64,000 bases of DNA from Lactobacillus sp. GTDB lineage: Bacteria; Bacillota; Bacilli; Lactobacillales; Lactobacillaceae. The translations under genes and the position numbers were made by a program. The stretch covers positions 62,001 through 126,000 of the forward strand of contig JAUMUC010000001.1 of NCBI GenBank assembly GCA_030530865.1. Reading direction: 5' to 3'. The notes beneath the pieces are model-generated. The model was not told where the DNA came from and searched no databases. It was given only the letters and a program-made list of their open reading frames with translations. Shown in pieces: positions 43,488 through 53,843 of this stretch. How positions within the stretch are numbered: position 1 is the first letter of the stretch; each line of letters begins with the position of its first letter.

Positions 43488-44459
43488 GAAAAATTCAACG
43501 CGGGTTCCTTCGGGAACGGAAATATCTTTGACTTTTGGAGTGAGCATCCCAGTTTGGGGATTTCGACTGTATAAGGTAGCATTATCGCTAGTTTGATTTG
43601 CTACTAGCACATGAGTTTCGGTCCTATCCCAATTGAAGTCACGAGGAAAAGTGCCATTAGTTGAAATGCTTTGAATTAGTTCAAGCTTTTCACCATTAAT
43701 CTTGAAAACAGAAATAGTATTGGCACCTCGGTTTGAGCAATATAGAAATTGCTTTGTTTTGTCTAGATATAAAGCAGCTGCACCGTTTTCTACTTCTTGA
43801 TCAATCAAAGTTGAATAGTAACCGAGATCTTCGAATTGCCAACTAGTTTCATCAAATTTAACCACATTGATCTCACTAGCTAGTTCACCAACAACATAGA
43901 AATATTGGCCATTAAAGCGAATATGACGGCTACCAAAGCCAGGATGATTTTGATAGCGAGCTAATTTTTTACCAGATTGATCATAAAAAGTGACACTGTC
44001 GTTTCCTAAATCACAAACTACTAAGTTGCCGGCAGGAGTTTCATCGAAAAAGTGGGGATGAGCACTATCTTGCTCTTTTTTAGGACCCAAAGTTTCGGCA
44101 GTATGCTTAATTTTAAGTAATGGCTTTAAACCGGTTTGATCATAATGGTAACTTTGGCAAAGGCCGGTGTGGTAGTTTGCAGTATAGACAATTTTTGCCT
44201 GGCGATTAAGACCAACGTAACAAGGAGAAGCACCTGCTACTAAGTCCTCATCGATTAGTTGCTTGCTTTTTAGATCGTATAAAGCTAAGCCACCGATGCC
44301 GTCGCCTTTTTTAATAGTTAACAAAAAATCGCCATCAACTTGAAAATAAGTAGGTCCGTTAATTTCTAAAAAAGGACGAACTTCAACTTGCTTGTCGATG
44401 GTTAATTCATAAATTCCTTGGCTACTGTTAGCTGTGTAGCCACCGATTAATGCTCGCAT
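43485..44459 (-). CDS. lactonase family beta-propeller protein (6-phosphogluconolactonase type)
   Basis: The 324-residue protein shows the YkgB/Pgl seven-bladed propeller pattern: repeats such as GGYTANSSQGIYEL, YTANYHTGLCQSYHY, HPHFDE-like AHPHFFDETPAGNLVVCDLG, GSRHIRFNGQYFYVVGE and FPRDFNWDRTETHVLVANQTSDN. In the family it hydrolyses 6-phosphogluconolactone, although some members act on other lactones. It is cytoplasmic, without a signal peptide. AAGGAG precedes the ATG. The gene is monocistronic. Confidence 0.85.
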   Translation of the reverse strand: MRALIGGYTANSSQGIYELTIDKQVEVRPFLEINGPTYFQVDGDFLLTIKKGDGIGGLALYDLKSKQLIDEDLVAGASPCYVGLNRQAKIVYTANYHTGLCQSYHYDQTGLKPLLKIKHTAETLGPKKEQDSAHPHFFDETPAGNLVVCDLGNDSVTFYDQSGKKLARYQNHPGFGSRHIRFNGQYFYVVGELASEINVVKFDETSWQFEDLGYYSTLIDQEVENGAAALYLDKTKQFLYCSNRGANTISVFKINGEKLELIQSISTNGTFPRDFNWDRTETHVLVANQTSDNATLYSRNPQTGMLTPKVKDISVPEGTRVEFF

Positions 44460-44524
44460 ATTTTTCTCCTTGTAATCGTTTTCTTCAATATTTAATTTAG
44501 TATAACACTCTTTGTATGGATTTT

Positions 44525-44533
44525 TGTTATAAT
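44525..44533 (+). promoter_or_regulatory. extended -10 promoter element for the AI-2E family gene
   Basis: TGTTATAAT, perfect extended -10, 29 bases before the ATG at 44562. Confidence 0.6.
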
Positions 44534-44561
44534 TATTAAAAAATGATTTGAGGTGAATTGG

Positions 44562-45704
44562 ATGAACAAAAATTGGTTTAAGAAGTGGTTTTTAAATAAT
44601 CGCTTTAGCATTTTTTTGTTGAATACTGTGCTATTTTTGATCGCACTTTTTGTTTATACTAAAGTCGCTTTTATTCTTAATCCAGTTTGGATGTTCATTG
44701 GTGCAATCTTACCACCAATTATCTTAGCCTTGATGCAATTTTACTTGATGGAACCGATTGTTGATTTCTTTCAAAATAAGTGCAAGGTTCCACGAGTGAT
44801 TACAATTTTGATTTTATTCTGCTTAGTAGGATGGTTAATCGTTTGGATTATCAACGGTTTGGTCCCACTTTTGCAGTCACAGATTAATCAATTGCTCAAA
44901 AATTGGCCAACTATTTGGAGTGAAGCTACTACTGCAGTTAAGCACTGGTTACACGACCCACGTTTGTTGACGGTTAAAAGTAATTTGCAAAATATCCTTG
45001 ATCAAGTGCAAAAGAATTTGTTTAAATCTTTGCAAGGCACTATCACAGGTACGCTATCTAATTTACAAACAGCCGTTAACCTGATTAGTGAAATTGCCAT
45101 GACTTTATTGACGGCACCATTTATTCTCTTCTTCTTGTTGAAGGATGGGAAAAAGATGAGCCCATACTTAGTGAAGTTTGCTCCAGAATCATGGCAAGAG
45201 AGCTTAAAGCAATTGTTGCATGAAATCAATTTTGCGGTAGCATCATACGTTAGAGGACAATTGATTGTAGCCTTTTTAGTTGGTGTCATGTTTACCATTG
45301 GCTATAGTGTTATTGACTTGCCATATGGTACTGCTTTAGCAGTCATTGCCGGATTTATGAACTTAATTCCATATTTTGGTACTTTTATTGCCTTCATTCC
45401 TGCTTTAGTAATTGGTTTGATTGTGGGGATGCCAACTTTCATCAAGGTCTTGATTGTGTTTGCCATTGAACAAACAGTTGAATCTAGATTTATTAGCCCA
45501 ATTATTGTGGGTAACAAGATGAATATGCACCCAGTGACCACGATTATCGTCTTGATTGGGGCAGGAGCTAGTTTTGGAATCTGGGGCGTTTTATTTGCTA
45601 TCCCAGGTTACTCAATTTTAAAGATCTTATGTACTAAGGCTTTCAATTACTACCAAAACGTCAGCTCAGTTTATGGCGATGAAAGAAAGGAAGAAAATGA
45701 CTAA
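44562..45704 (+). CDS. AI-2E family transporter (YdiK/PerM-like permease)
   Basis: The 380-residue protein has about eight membrane segments: two N-terminal, one near 80-105, and a cluster after 200 including the family signatures AVIAGFMNLIPYFGTFIAFIPA and SRFISPIIVGNKMNMHPVTTIIVLI. The large extracytoplasmic loop is at about 105-195. The family name comes from TqsA, but members also act as Na+/H+ antiporters or unknown permeases, so quorum sensing should not be assumed. ATG 44562 follows TTGAGGTGA; the GTG at 44553 lies within it. It overlaps trmL by eight bases. Confidence 0.88.
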   Translation: MNKNWFKKWFLNNRFSIFLLNTVLFLIALFVYTKVAFILNPVWMFIGAILPPIILALMQFYLMEPIVDFFQNKCKVPRVITILILFCLVGWLIVWIINGLVPLLQSQINQLLKNWPTIWSEATTAVKHWLHDPRLLTVKSNLQNILDQVQKNLFKSLQGTITGTLSNLQTAVNLISEIAMTLLTAPFILFFLLKDGKKMSPYLVKFAPESWQESLKQLLHEINFAVASYVRGQLIVAFLVGVMFTIGYSVIDLPYGTALAVIAGFMNLIPYFGTFIAFIPALVIGLIVGMPTFIKVLIVFAIEQTVESRFISPIIVGNKMNMHPVTTIIVLIGAGASFGIWGVLFAIPGYSILKILCTKAFNYYQNVSSVYGDERKEEND

Positions 45705-46245
45705 TCACGTAGTATTATTTGAACCAGAAATCCCAGAAAATACAGGCAATATTGCTAGAACCTGTGCTGGAACCGATACAGTTTTGCACTTAATTGAACC
45801 ATTAGGTTTTAAATTAAATGATAAATCAATGAAACGTTCTGGCCTTGACTACTGGGACCATGTAAAATTAATCAAGCATGACAGTTTGCAAGACTTTTTG
45901 GAAACCTTACCTGAAGATGCAGAAATGTACTTAATTTCAAAGTTTTCATCAATCAAGCATACTGATCCTGATTATACTGATCCAAATAAGGATTATTATT
46001 TCGTATTTGGTAAAGAAACTACGGGATTACCGGAAACTTTTATGCGTCAACACTTTGACCATAATTTACGGATTCCGATGTCCGATAACATTCGCTCATT
46101 TAATTTGGCTAACTCAGTGGCCATTGTTTTATTTGAAGCGTTACGTCAACAAGATTTTCCACATATGGAAACATCTCATCACTATGAAAACGATAAATTG
46201 AAAGATGATTACAACCGTCCAGGTAGATATCACCGTAACATCTAG
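45697..46245 (+). CDS. trmL: tRNA (cytidine(34)-2'-O)-methyltransferase
   Basis: The 182-residue SPOUT enzyme has VVLFEPEIPENTGNIARTCAGT at the N-terminus, LIEPLGF, FVFGKETTGLP near 105, and the knot motif IPMSDNIRSFNLANSVAIVLFEALRQ near 128. It 2'-O-methylates the wobble base of tRNA-Leu in relatives. ATG 45697 follows AAAGGAAG; an earlier frame start at 45673 would sit inside the permease gene. It lies 11 bases before the DUF1149 gene. Confidence 0.95.
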   Translation: MTNHVVLFEPEIPENTGNIARTCAGTDTVLHLIEPLGFKLNDKSMKRSGLDYWDHVKLIKHDSLQDFLETLPEDAEMYLISKFSSIKHTDPDYTDPNKDYYFVFGKETTGLPETFMRQHFDHNLRIPMSDNIRSFNLANSVAIVLFEALRQQDFPHMETSHHYENDKLKDDYNRPGRYHRNI

Positions 46246-46256
46246 AAAGGAACACG

Positions 46257-46646
46257 ATGGAATTTAAAAAAGAAAGCGACATTTTAGTTAGATCATTTCA
46301 TTACGACTTTTTGGAAGAACCACAACCTAAGTCAGAAGTTAATGTAGCAATTCGTCCAGCTAATGAAGTGGATGAAGATGGTAACCCAGTTGAAACTGCA
46401 GATCATTTCTACGAAGTTGCGGTTATTTTCAACGTTTCTCCAGCTCCTGGTTACATTAACTTGTCAGGACTTGTGACGCAAATCTATAATTTGCACGATT
46501 ATGAAGGGGATGGTCATGATATTTCAGCAGCTGACTGGAAATTAATGACTCGTCCACTTGTTGAACAAATTGAAACTATTACTTACCAAATAACTCAAGT
46601 TACTTTGGATGAACCTATGAATATTTCATTTACACCAGATTTCTAA
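46257..46646 (+). CDS. DUF1149 family protein (SecB-like fold)
   Basis: The 129-residue protein matches the DUF1149 family by its layout: [17 protein letters not shown] at the start, a [25 protein letters not shown] strand pair, and a C-terminal helix with [15 protein letters not shown]. The family resembles SecB-type chaperones, but its role is unknown. It lies between trmL and ftsK with gaps of 11 bases and 1 base, so it belongs to this operon. Confidence 0.83.
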   Translation: MEFKKESDILVRSFHYDFLEEPQPKSEVNVAIRPANEVDEDGNPVETADHFYEVAVIFNVSPAPGYINLSGLVTQIYNLHDYEGDGHDISAADWKLMTRPLVEQIETITYQITQVTLDEPMNISFTPDF

Positions 46647-46647
46647 A

Positions 46648-48921
46648 ATGGCTAAGAAAAGACGAAAAAAGAAGCAAAGTAATCCCTTAGTTTTACCAAT
46701 CTGGGGATTATGTTTGATCGGTTTTAGTATACTTGCAGCTTTTAAGTTTGGTTGGTTAGGTAATCAAATGGCCAATGTTTACCGCTTTTTTGTAGGTGAC
46801 AGCTATCTTTTATTGGCTGTTTTATTGATTATCTTTGGATTGGTTTTATTAATTTACAATCAACCGCCTCATTTTACTTGGAAGCGTAATATTGGCTTAG
46901 TGCTCATTTATTTGCAAATTATGTTGATTATGGCAACTAATTTCTTTACGCAAAATTTGGTGCACGATAGCTTTTTTAATGCCTTTATGAAAGTGATTGG
47001 CCTTGAATTTGGCCGAGGTGCGGTCACTCAATCTGTTGGTGGTGGTTTAGTTGGTACTGCTTTATACGCAGTGACTTATCCATTGCTAGATCAAGCTGGA
47101 TCGATGATTTTAGCCTTGCTTTTACTGCTAGTGGGAATTTTGATGTTCTTTAATATCAAGTTTTCAACCTTTATGACTCGTTTCCAAGAAACTAGTCAAG
47201 ATGTGATTAGCAAGAATAAGGCTGCCAGCCAAAAATTAAAGGATCGCTATCAACAAATGAAGGCGGAAAAGGCAGAGAAGAAATTAACTTTTCCAAATAC
47301 GTCTGATTTTGATACTAAAGAGCCTGAGGGTGAGTTGCCTGAAGCTAAGCCAGTGGAATATACGCCACCGGTGGTTGAACAAACAGCTGAACCAATCATT
47401 GAAAAGCCAGCTGAAGAAGACTTTAAGCCTGAAAAGATCGTTGAAGACCTTGAAGTGCCAGAAAGCGAACGTAATGGTGACTACGAAAAACCACCACTAA
47501 GTTTATTAGCAAATACTAAAGTGCCAGATCAATCTTCTGAGCAAGCAAAAATTAAATCAAATACTGATACCTTACAAAAGACTTTTGACAGTTTTGGGGT
47601 TGACGTTATTATTAAAAAAGCAATTTTGGGACCAACTGTTACCAGATATGAAGTTCAACCAGCAGTTGGGGTTAAAGTTAGCCGAATTGTTAATTTGGCT
47701 GATGACTTAGCCTTAGCACTTGCTGCAAAAGATATTCGGATTGAGGCACCTATCCCAGGTAAGCCTTATATCGGAATCGAAGTACCAAATGCCAAGGCAG
47801 TGCCTGTTGCCTTTAAGGATGTGTTAGAACATCAACCCGCAACTGCAAAAAACAATCCAATGATTGTGCCACTAGGTAAAAATGTTGGTGGGGCAGTTGT
47901 TTCGGCTGATTTATGTAAAATGCCACACTTACTAGTGGCGGGTTCTACTGGTTCTGGTAAGTCCGTGGCTATTAACACCATCTTGAGTTCGATTTTATTT
48001 AAGGCAAATCCAGATGATGTGAAACTGATTTTAATTGACCCAAAGATGGTTGAATTGTCAGTTTATAATCATATTCCACACTTGTTAATTCCAGTTGTGA
48101 CTGATCCCAAATTAGCTGCTGGAGCCTTAAATAAGGCGGTTAAAGAAATGGAGCGTCGTTACAAGCTGTTCGCAGCTGGTGGTGTGCGTAACATGGAAGA
48201 ATACAACCAAAAGGCTAAACTTAACAATCAAGATAAAGACAAGCCTGCAATGCCACTTTTGCCATATATTGTGGTGGTAGTTGATGAATTGTCTGATTTG
48301 ATGATGGTTGGTGGTCGTGAAGTTGAAGGTGCCATTGTTCGTTTGGGACAAATGGCCAGAGCTGCTGGTATTCACATGATTTTAGCAACACAAAGACCAA
48401 GTGTTGACGTTATTACCGGTTTAATCAAGGCTAATGTGCCTTCAAGAATTTCATTTGCTGTTTCAAGTGGGATTGATTCACGGACTATTTTGGACCAAGT
48501 TGGTGCTGAAAAGTTGCTTGGTCGTGGTGATATGCTCTTTATGCCAATTGGTGCTTCTAAGCCTGAACGGGTGCAAGGTGCATACATTTCAAGCGATGAA
48601 GTGCAATCAGTGATTGATTGGACTAAGAAGCAACAAGGGGCTGAATATGATGAAAGCATGATTCCAGACGCAAATTCAGCGGAAGTGAGTGCGGATGATA
48701 CTGAATCTGATGATGAATACTTTGATGAAGCAGTTGAATTAGTGCGTCACCAACAATCTGCGAGTGTTTCGATGTTGCAAAGACGCTTTAGAATTGGTTA
48801 CAACCGTGCAGCCAGAATTGTTGATGAGATGGAAGCCAAAGGAATTGTAGGCCCATCTGAAGGTGCAAAACCACGGCAAGTATTATTGCCACCACTTGAT
48901 GAAGAGGAACAACAATCATGA
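46648..48921 (+). CDS. ftsK: DNA translocase FtsK/SpoIIIE
   Basis: The 757-residue protein has four N-terminal membrane helices (about 15-175), a Pro/Glu-rich linker (185-285), and the motor: alpha domain TKVPDQ onwards, Walker [16 protein letters not shown] near 430, Walker [18 protein letters not shown] near 535. A gamma winged helix follows at the C-terminus ([25 protein letters not shown]) for recognising polar DNA motifs. It pumps chromosomal DNA through the closing septum. It overlaps the M16-type gene by four bases. Confidence 0.96.
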   Translation: MAKKRRKKKQSNPLVLPIWGLCLIGFSILAAFKFGWLGNQMANVYRFFVGDSYLLLAVLLIIFGLVLLIYNQPPHFTWKRNIGLVLIYLQIMLIMATNFFTQNLVHDSFFNAFMKVIGLEFGRGAVTQSVGGGLVGTALYAVTYPLLDQAGSMILALLLLLVGILMFFNIKFSTFMTRFQETSQDVISKNKAASQKLKDRYQQMKAEKAEKKLTFPNTSDFDTKEPEGELPEAKPVEYTPPVVEQTAEPIIEKPAEEDFKPEKIVEDLEVPESERNGDYEKPPLSLLANTKVPDQSSEQAKIKSNTDTLQKTFDSFGVDVIIKKAILGPTVTRYEVQPAVGVKVSRIVNLADDLALALAAKDIRIEAPIPGKPYIGIEVPNAKAVPVAFKDVLEHQPATAKNNPMIVPLGKNVGGAVVSADLCKMPHLLVAGSTGSGKSVAINTILSSILFKANPDDVKLILIDPKMVELSVYNHIPHLLIPVVTDPKLAAGALNKAVKEMERRYKLFAAGGVRNMEEYNQKAKLNNQDKDKPAMPLLPYIVVVVDELSDLMMVGGREVEGAIVRLGQMARAAGIHMILATQRPSVDVITGLIKANVPSRISFAVSSGIDSRTILDQVGAEKLLGRGDMLFMPIGASKPERVQGAYISSDEVQSVIDWTKKQQGAEYDESMIPDANSAEVSADDTESDDEYFDEAVELVRHQQSASVSMLQRRFRIGYNRAARIVDEMEAKGIVGPSEGAKPRQVLLPPLDEEEQQS

Positions 48922-50129
48922 TAAATGTCAAAGTTATTGACAACGCAAAATTTTCAACAGCCATGCTTGGCTGTTTTTTGCGTTTACCCTTAACCCAACA
49001 CAATTTGGGGTATGCAACTTTACTTTGTAAACTTGCTAATAATCAATCAGCAGCTTTTCCGAGCATTGAAATTCAAGAACGGAAGCTCTCTGAATTATAT
49101 GATTTCAAATTTAATGCACAACCAATGACCTTTGGTAGTAGCCTATTAATTGGATTCACTGGCGAATTTATTGAACCAAGATTAGTCAACGATCCGGCAT
49201 ATCGAATTGACGAAGTGGTTGAAACTTTTGCCAAGATTGTTTTACAACCATCGTTTGATCAAGAGCATTTAGAATTAGCTAAACGGCAATTGGCCGATGA
49301 ATGTCAAGAAATGATGAATGATCCAGAATTTATGGGTTCTGAAAAATTCTTTGAAATTTGGTATCAAAAGCATCCTGAATATAGTTTGTCACTCATTAAG
49401 GCTTTGCAACATGCTCAACAAGCTGATACTGCAAGTATTGCTCGCTTTTGGGCTAATGCTCAAACTTTTCCTGCCTTACTTTTAGGCAGTTCTCAAAGTA
49501 AAGTCACTTTACAAAGAGCAATTGTCGATCAATTGGGTGGATTAGATATTGCAACACCATTTTTAGATCAAAATCTAAATGTGCCAATTGATTTAGACTT
49601 ATCGGCGGACGAAACAGTTGAAGCAGGAGCTAGTCAAGCGTACTTATTTTACGGCCTTGGTAGTGATGAGCCACTGAGTTTGAAAGAACAACTAATAGCC
49701 AGTTTGCTGTCTGAATATTTAACTGGCGATCCAAGTTCGCAATTATTCAGAAGAGTACGTGAAGTGATGAGTGCCAGTTATTCTATCAATAGCAACTCTT
49801 TTGGACAAAATAATTTGTTGCTAATTCAGGCTGGAGTTGATCGTGATAAGTGGCAAGAATGCGATGATGTCATCATGACGGTTTTGGACGAATTGCAAAA
49901 TGGCCAAATTGATCATGATGCCTTTTTAGCAGCTAAACATAATCTAGTTAGAACTTACACGGCTTTAGAAGACCGCCAAGCGAGTGCAATTGGACAATTA
50001 CTTAGAGAAGCACTTATTCCTGACTTTGCAGAATTTGATCGATTAAGCCGGTTGAAGCGATTGACGATGAATGATTTAGAAAAATTAGCCCAGAAACTAA
50101 CTTTAAGGGAAAGGTTTAGGTTGCTATGA
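48918..50129 (+). CDS. M16-like protein without zinc motif (YmfF-like)
   Basis: The 403-residue protein has the M16 (insulinase) fold pattern: LSTAMLG-type start, a [19 protein letters not shown]-like segment, [17 protein letters not shown], a C-terminal domain with [18 protein letters not shown], and [18 protein letters not shown]. The HxxEH motif is absent where the partner has it. By comparison with YmfF/YmfH pairs, it is probably the non-catalytic half of a heterodimeric peptidase. It overlaps ftsK and the next gene by four bases each. Confidence 0.85.
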   Translation: MINVKVIDNAKFSTAMLGCFLRLPLTQHNLGYATLLCKLANNQSAAFPSIEIQERKLSELYDFKFNAQPMTFGSSLLIGFTGEFIEPRLVNDPAYRIDEVVETFAKIVLQPSFDQEHLELAKRQLADECQEMMNDPEFMGSEKFFEIWYQKHPEYSLSLIKALQHAQQADTASIARFWANAQTFPALLLGSSQSKVTLQRAIVDQLGGLDIATPFLDQNLNVPIDLDLSADETVEAGASQAYLFYGLGSDEPLSLKEQLIASLLSEYLTGDPSSQLFRRVREVMSASYSINSNSFGQNNLLLIQAGVDRDKWQECDDVIMTVLDELQNGQIDHDAFLAAKHNLVRTYTALEDRQASAIGQLLREALIPDFAEFDRLSRLKRLTMNDLEKLAQKLTLRERFRLL

Positions 50130-51346
50130 TGAATTTTGATAGTCAAAAACAAACATTTGCGAACGGCTTTTCCATGGAAGTTGTTTCAAGACCTAATTTT
50201 AAAGAAAAATTCTTTGGCATCATGATTGATGTTGGTTCTAGTGATGTGCAACCAATTTCGGGGATGGCTCATTTTTTGGAACACCAACTTTTTAACAAAG
50301 CCGATGGTGACTTATCGTTGAAGTTCGACCAACTAGGAGCCAGCGTGAATGCTTATACTGCAAGCAATGAAACTATGTTTTATGCCACTAGCTTGAATAA
50401 TACGACCAAGGTCATTGACTTATTGTTTAACTTAGTTTGCCAGCCATTTTTTGATGAAAAAACAGTGGCAAAAGAGCGGGGAATTGTTAAACAAGAATTA
50501 GCTATGTACCAAGACGATCCTAAATGGTGGGTCATTAATGAATTGAAAATTCAGATGTTCGGCAAAACGCCGCTTGGCCTTGATGGTCTAGGTAGTAAAA
50601 CTAGCATCGATTCAATGACGCCTAAAGCTTTACTCGACTTTTATCAACAAGAGTATACTGCTCAAAAAATGCATTTCATTGCTGTAGGTGATTTTTCAAC
50701 AACGGCTATTAAGCAAATGTTTACTCAAGTTAAAAAGCTCACTAAAGATGTGCCAGCTGGCGGTAAGTTCCAATCACAAGCTTTGCAATTTGGTAAGTTA
50801 AAAGATCAAGAAATTGTGAAGCCAGAAAGCAAATTGTTTGGTGTTGGCTTAGCTTTTGATTTTCAAAAAGCTGATTTAGATGATCCGTCAATGGACCAGG
50901 CAATTTTAGAAATGATGTTGGAAATGCAATTTGGTGGCATGTCTAATTTTTATCAACAAGCTGTGATAGCCAAGGTTATCAACGATGAAGTGGATTACAG
51001 CATGGAAATCAATCGTGAAGGTGCGTTTGCGATGATTGTCGGGATTAGTTCTAGTCCTAAGCAAGTTTTCACCTTGATTGATGATACGCTCAGTAGCCCA
51101 ATGCCTGATGAATCACAGTTCAATTTAATGAAAAAGAGCTGGATTAGTCATTATTTCCGTTTGTACAACGACTTAAGCGATTGGGCAATTGAATTGAGTG
51201 AAAGTGCCTTAGATGGTGAAAATTTGGCTGACTTTGCTGAAAAAATGAACAAATTAAGTTTCGATCAATTTTGGCAAAGAGGCTGTGAATTGTTGGAACA
51301 CAGCCATATCGTGCACGTTAACACTGGTAAGGGTGGTAAAGTATGA
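50126..51346 (+). CDS. M16 family zinc peptidase (YmfH-like)
   Basis: The 406-residue protein carries the inverted zinc motif HFLEH (about 49-53, in GMAHFLEHQLF) and the downstream Glu in VAKERGIVKQELAMYQDDP, so it is catalytically complete. The C-terminal half-domain includes FGGMSNFYQQ. Probably pairs with the preceding inactive subunit. The substrate is unknown. The start is one of two ATGs at 50126 and 50129. It overlaps the SDR gene by four bases, inside the conserved ftsK-ymf-pgsA operon. Confidence 0.92.
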   Translation: MMNFDSQKQTFANGFSMEVVSRPNFKEKFFGIMIDVGSSDVQPISGMAHFLEHQLFNKADGDLSLKFDQLGASVNAYTASNETMFYATSLNNTTKVIDLLFNLVCQPFFDEKTVAKERGIVKQELAMYQDDPKWWVINELKIQMFGKTPLGLDGLGSKTSIDSMTPKALLDFYQQEYTAQKMHFIAVGDFSTTAIKQMFTQVKKLTKDVPAGGKFQSQALQFGKLKDQEIVKPESKLFGVGLAFDFQKADLDDPSMDQAILEMMLEMQFGGMSNFYQQAVIAKVINDEVDYSMEINREGAFAMIVGISSSPKQVFTLIDDTLSSPMPDESQFNLMKKSWISHYFRLYNDLSDWAIELSESALDGENLADFAEKMNKLSFDQFWQRGCELLEHSHIVHVNTGKGGKV

Positions 51347-52071
51347 AACGAGCAATAGTTTTTGGAGCTACCGGAACAATTGGACAAGCAATTTGTCATA
51401 AGTTAGCAGCGGATGGTTGGTCTTTGTACATTCATGCTAATCACCACTTTGAATTAGCTAGCAATTTAGCTGAAAAATTGCAAGCTGAATATCCTATGCA
51501 AGATATGATGCCAATTTCGTTAGATTTTTTATCAGATGATGAAAAATTAAGTCAATTTGTGGATAATTTGTTAGCAGTCAATGCGGTAGTTTTTTCACAA
51601 GGAATTACCAAGTATGGGCTCTTACGAGATCAAGAATTGGCAAATATTGATGATTTAATTAAAGTCAATTTGACAACGCCAATTAAGCTGTCTAAATTAT
51701 TTGAACCTAAATTACTTAAAAACGATTTTAGTCGAATTGTCTATATTGGTAGTGTTTATGGCGGGCAAGGTAGTGCAATGGAAACTGTCTATAGTGCAAC
51801 TAAAGCTGCCTTGGCCAATTTTTCAGCCAGCTATGCCAAAGAAGTGGCAGCCATGAAATTGACAGTTAATGTTATTGCTCCAGGTGCGGTTGATTCAGCA
51901 ATGAATCAGATGATCAGTCAACAAGAAATGAACGATGTGATTGATGAAATTCCTGCTGGACGCCTTGCGACAGGGGATGATGTTGCCATTTGGGTGAGCC
52001 ATTTATTAGCCCCTGACAGCAATTATTTAACTGGGCAAACTATTTATGTGAGTGGCGGTTGGCTAAGGTAG
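51343..52071 (+). CDS. short-chain dehydrogenase/reductase (YmfI-like)
   Basis: The 242-residue protein has the NAD(P)-binding FGATGTIGQAICHKL (about 8-22), NAVVFSQGITKYG in place of NNAG, catalytic Ser in VYIGSVYGGQGSA near 140, and YSATKAALANF with the YxxxK pair near 155, so it looks active. It is FabG-like but located in the ymf operon, where its substrate is not known. A short intergenic gap with a TATACT box follows before rodZ. Confidence 0.92.
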   Translation: MKRAIVFGATGTIGQAICHKLAADGWSLYIHANHHFELASNLAEKLQAEYPMQDMMPISLDFLSDDEKLSQFVDNLLAVNAVVFSQGITKYGLLRDQELANIDDLIKVNLTTPIKLSKLFEPKLLKNDFSRIVYIGSVYGGQGSAMETVYSATKAALANFSASYAKEVAAMKLTVNVIAPGAVDSAMNQMISQQEMNDVIDEIPAGRLATGDDVAIWVSHLLAPDSNYLTGQTIYVSGGWLR

Positions 52072-52126
52072 TTATATTTATGGTATACTGTAAATTAGCT
52101 AAATTTTGTTTAAATAAGAGGTTTAT

Positions 52127-53182
52127 ATGGCAGATATTGGTCAAAAATTACAAGAAGCAAGAGAAGCAAAAGGTTTAACCATTGACGATGTTGAACAAGC
52201 TACTAAGATTCAACGTCGCTATTTGATTGCTATTGAACAGAATGATTTTGATAATCTTCCTGGTGATTTCTACGTTCGTGCATTTATTCGTCAATATGCA
52301 CAAGTAGTAGGTCTTGATGGCAAAGAACTTTTAAGTAGTTTTCATCAAGATGTGCCTGAAACTAAGCCAGATGAATATGTCGAAAATTCTATCGATAATA
52401 AGACTGAAGAAGTCAGAGAAACAACTAGCACTAAGCGAGTTCTTTGGAGAGAATACTTACCAAGAATTATTATCGGTGTAGTAGCAATTATTGTTGTATT
52501 GATTCTTTACACTTTCTTAACTAAGGCATTAGGTTCTAACAATAATAATGCAAATGACGATGTGAAAGTTTCTTCATCATCAAGCACTAAGAAAGTCGCT
52601 AAGCCAAAGGCTAAGAGCGTAAGCATTAAGGATCTTGGTAATAATCAATACCGTGTATTGCATTTGAAGAATAACCGCAACTTGTTGATTACTACTTCAA
52701 CTGGTGCAAGTTATGTTCAAGTGTCAGTTGACGGAACTATTAGTTACCAAGGTACTTTACAAGCTAACAGTAGCCATAATTTAACAATTCCTGCTGGTGC
52801 CAAGACTGTTACTGTTTACTTAGGTTACAGTGAATGTACTAAGGTGAAGATTGCTGGTAAGAAGGTTCCTTACACTGGTTCTAGTTCAACGTTGACTTTG
52901 ACTTTGTTACTCGGTAACCAAGCTGCAACTACTCAAAGTAGTCAAACTAATACTCAAAGCAGTACCCAAACTAACACTCAAAGTAGTACTCAACAAAGTA
53001 GCAAGACTTCAACTCAAAAGAAGCAATCTACTACAACTACTAATAATCAACAAAGTAGTACAACTACTAACAAGAACCAAACTAACAACAATACCAATAA
53101 CACTAACAATCAACAAAAGAATAATAAAAATAATAACAATAATACCGACAATAAGAATGACGGTAACAAAAACAACGGCTAA
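52127..53182 (+). CDS. rodZ: RodZ-like cell-shape protein (YmfM)
   Basis: The 351-residue protein has an N-terminal HTH (residues 5-70; IGQKLQEAREAKGLTIDDVEQATKI, LPGDFYVRAFIRQYA), one membrane helix near 108-130 (RIIIGVVAIIVVLILYTFL), and an extracytoplasmic RodZ-type beta domain (about 165-262, YVQVSVDGTISYQGTL). The tail after 264 is a Gln/Ser/Thr/Asn/Lys low-complexity stretch of almost 90 residues. RodZ links MreB to the elongasome. AAGAGG precedes the ATG. It lies 15 bases before pgsA. Confidence 0.9.
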   Translation: MADIGQKLQEAREAKGLTIDDVEQATKIQRRYLIAIEQNDFDNLPGDFYVRAFIRQYAQVVGLDGKELLSSFHQDVPETKPDEYVENSIDNKTEEVRETTSTKRVLWREYLPRIIIGVVAIIVVLILYTFLTKALGSNNNNANDDVKVSSSSSTKKVAKPKAKSVSIKDLGNNQYRVLHLKNNRNLLITTSTGASYVQVSVDGTISYQGTLQANSSHNLTIPAGAKTVTVYLGYSECTKVKIAGKKVPYTGSSSTLTLTLLLGNQAATTQSSQTNTQSSTQTNTQSSTQQSSKTSTQKKQSTTTTNNQQSSTTTNKNQTNNNTNNTNNQQKNNKNNNNNTDNKNDGNKNNG

Positions 53183-53197
53183 TGGAGGCAGTAGGTA

Positions 53198-53758
53198 ATG
53201 AATTTACCAAATAAATTAACAACTTTTCGTATCTTTTTAATTCCAATTTTTGCATTAATTATTATCTTTGGCGGTGCTCAAACAGTGACTGTTTTAGGCA
53301 CTAAGATGTTTGTATCACACATCATTGCCATGGTAGTTTTTGCTGTAGCAAGTGCAACTGACTGGTTTGACGGTCACATTGCTCGTTCAAGAGGCTTAGT
53401 AACTAACTTTGGTAAGTTTGCTGATCCTTTAGCTGACAAGATGTTAACTATGACAGCTTTTGTTTTCTTGGTTGAACTTAAGTTAGCTCCAGCTTGGATT
53501 ATTGCAGTGATCGTTTGTCGTGAATTAGCCGTAACTGGTTTACGTTTAATCGTTGTTGAAAACGATGGTGAAGTTATCGCAGCAGCTATGCCAGGTAAGA
53601 TTAAGACAACTGCTCAAATGCTTTCAATTATCTTCTTGCTTTTGGGCGACATTTTCCACATCGGAACTGTTTTACTTTGGATCGCTTTGATCTTCACAAT
53701 TTACTCAGGCTATGATTACTTTAAGAACTCATGGCACATTTTTAAAGGCTCAATGTAG
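53198..53758 (+). CDS. pgsA: CDP-diacylglycerol--glycerol-3-phosphate 3-phosphatidyltransferase
   Basis: The 186-residue membrane protein contains the CDP-alcohol phosphotransferase motif in full: DWFDGHIAR, eight residues, G, then DPLAD with D-x3-D (about 64-86). It makes phosphatidylglycerol phosphate, precursor of phosphatidylglycerol and lipoteichoic acid. Hydrophobic helices flank the motif. AATGGAGG precedes the ATG. A terminator follows, and recA comes next without an intervening cinA. Confidence 0.96.
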   Translation: MNLPNKLTTFRIFLIPIFALIIIFGGAQTVTVLGTKMFVSHIIAMVVFAVASATDWFDGHIARSRGLVTNFGKFADPLADKMLTMTAFVFLVELKLAPAWIIAVIVCRELAVTGLRLIVVENDGEVIAAAMPGKIKTTAQMLSIIFLLLGDIFHIGTVLLWIALIFTIYSGYDYFKNSWHIFKGSM

Positions 53759-53767
53759 TTTTAAATT

Positions 53768-53794
53768 AACCTCGAAATTTTTCGAGGTTTTTTT
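53768..53794 (+). terminator. rho-independent terminator after pgsA
   Basis: AACCTCGAA / TTCGAGGTT stem, ATTT loop and T run. Confidence 0.92.
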
Positions 53795-53843
53795 GTGAAA
53801 AAAATCAGCAAAATTGCGAATTATTAAATGAAGGGATAAATTT

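Noticed and set aside
44562-45704. Quorum-sensing AI-2 exporter function
   Set aside because: The family name is historical; nothing in the sequence or neighbours points to AI-2 export.
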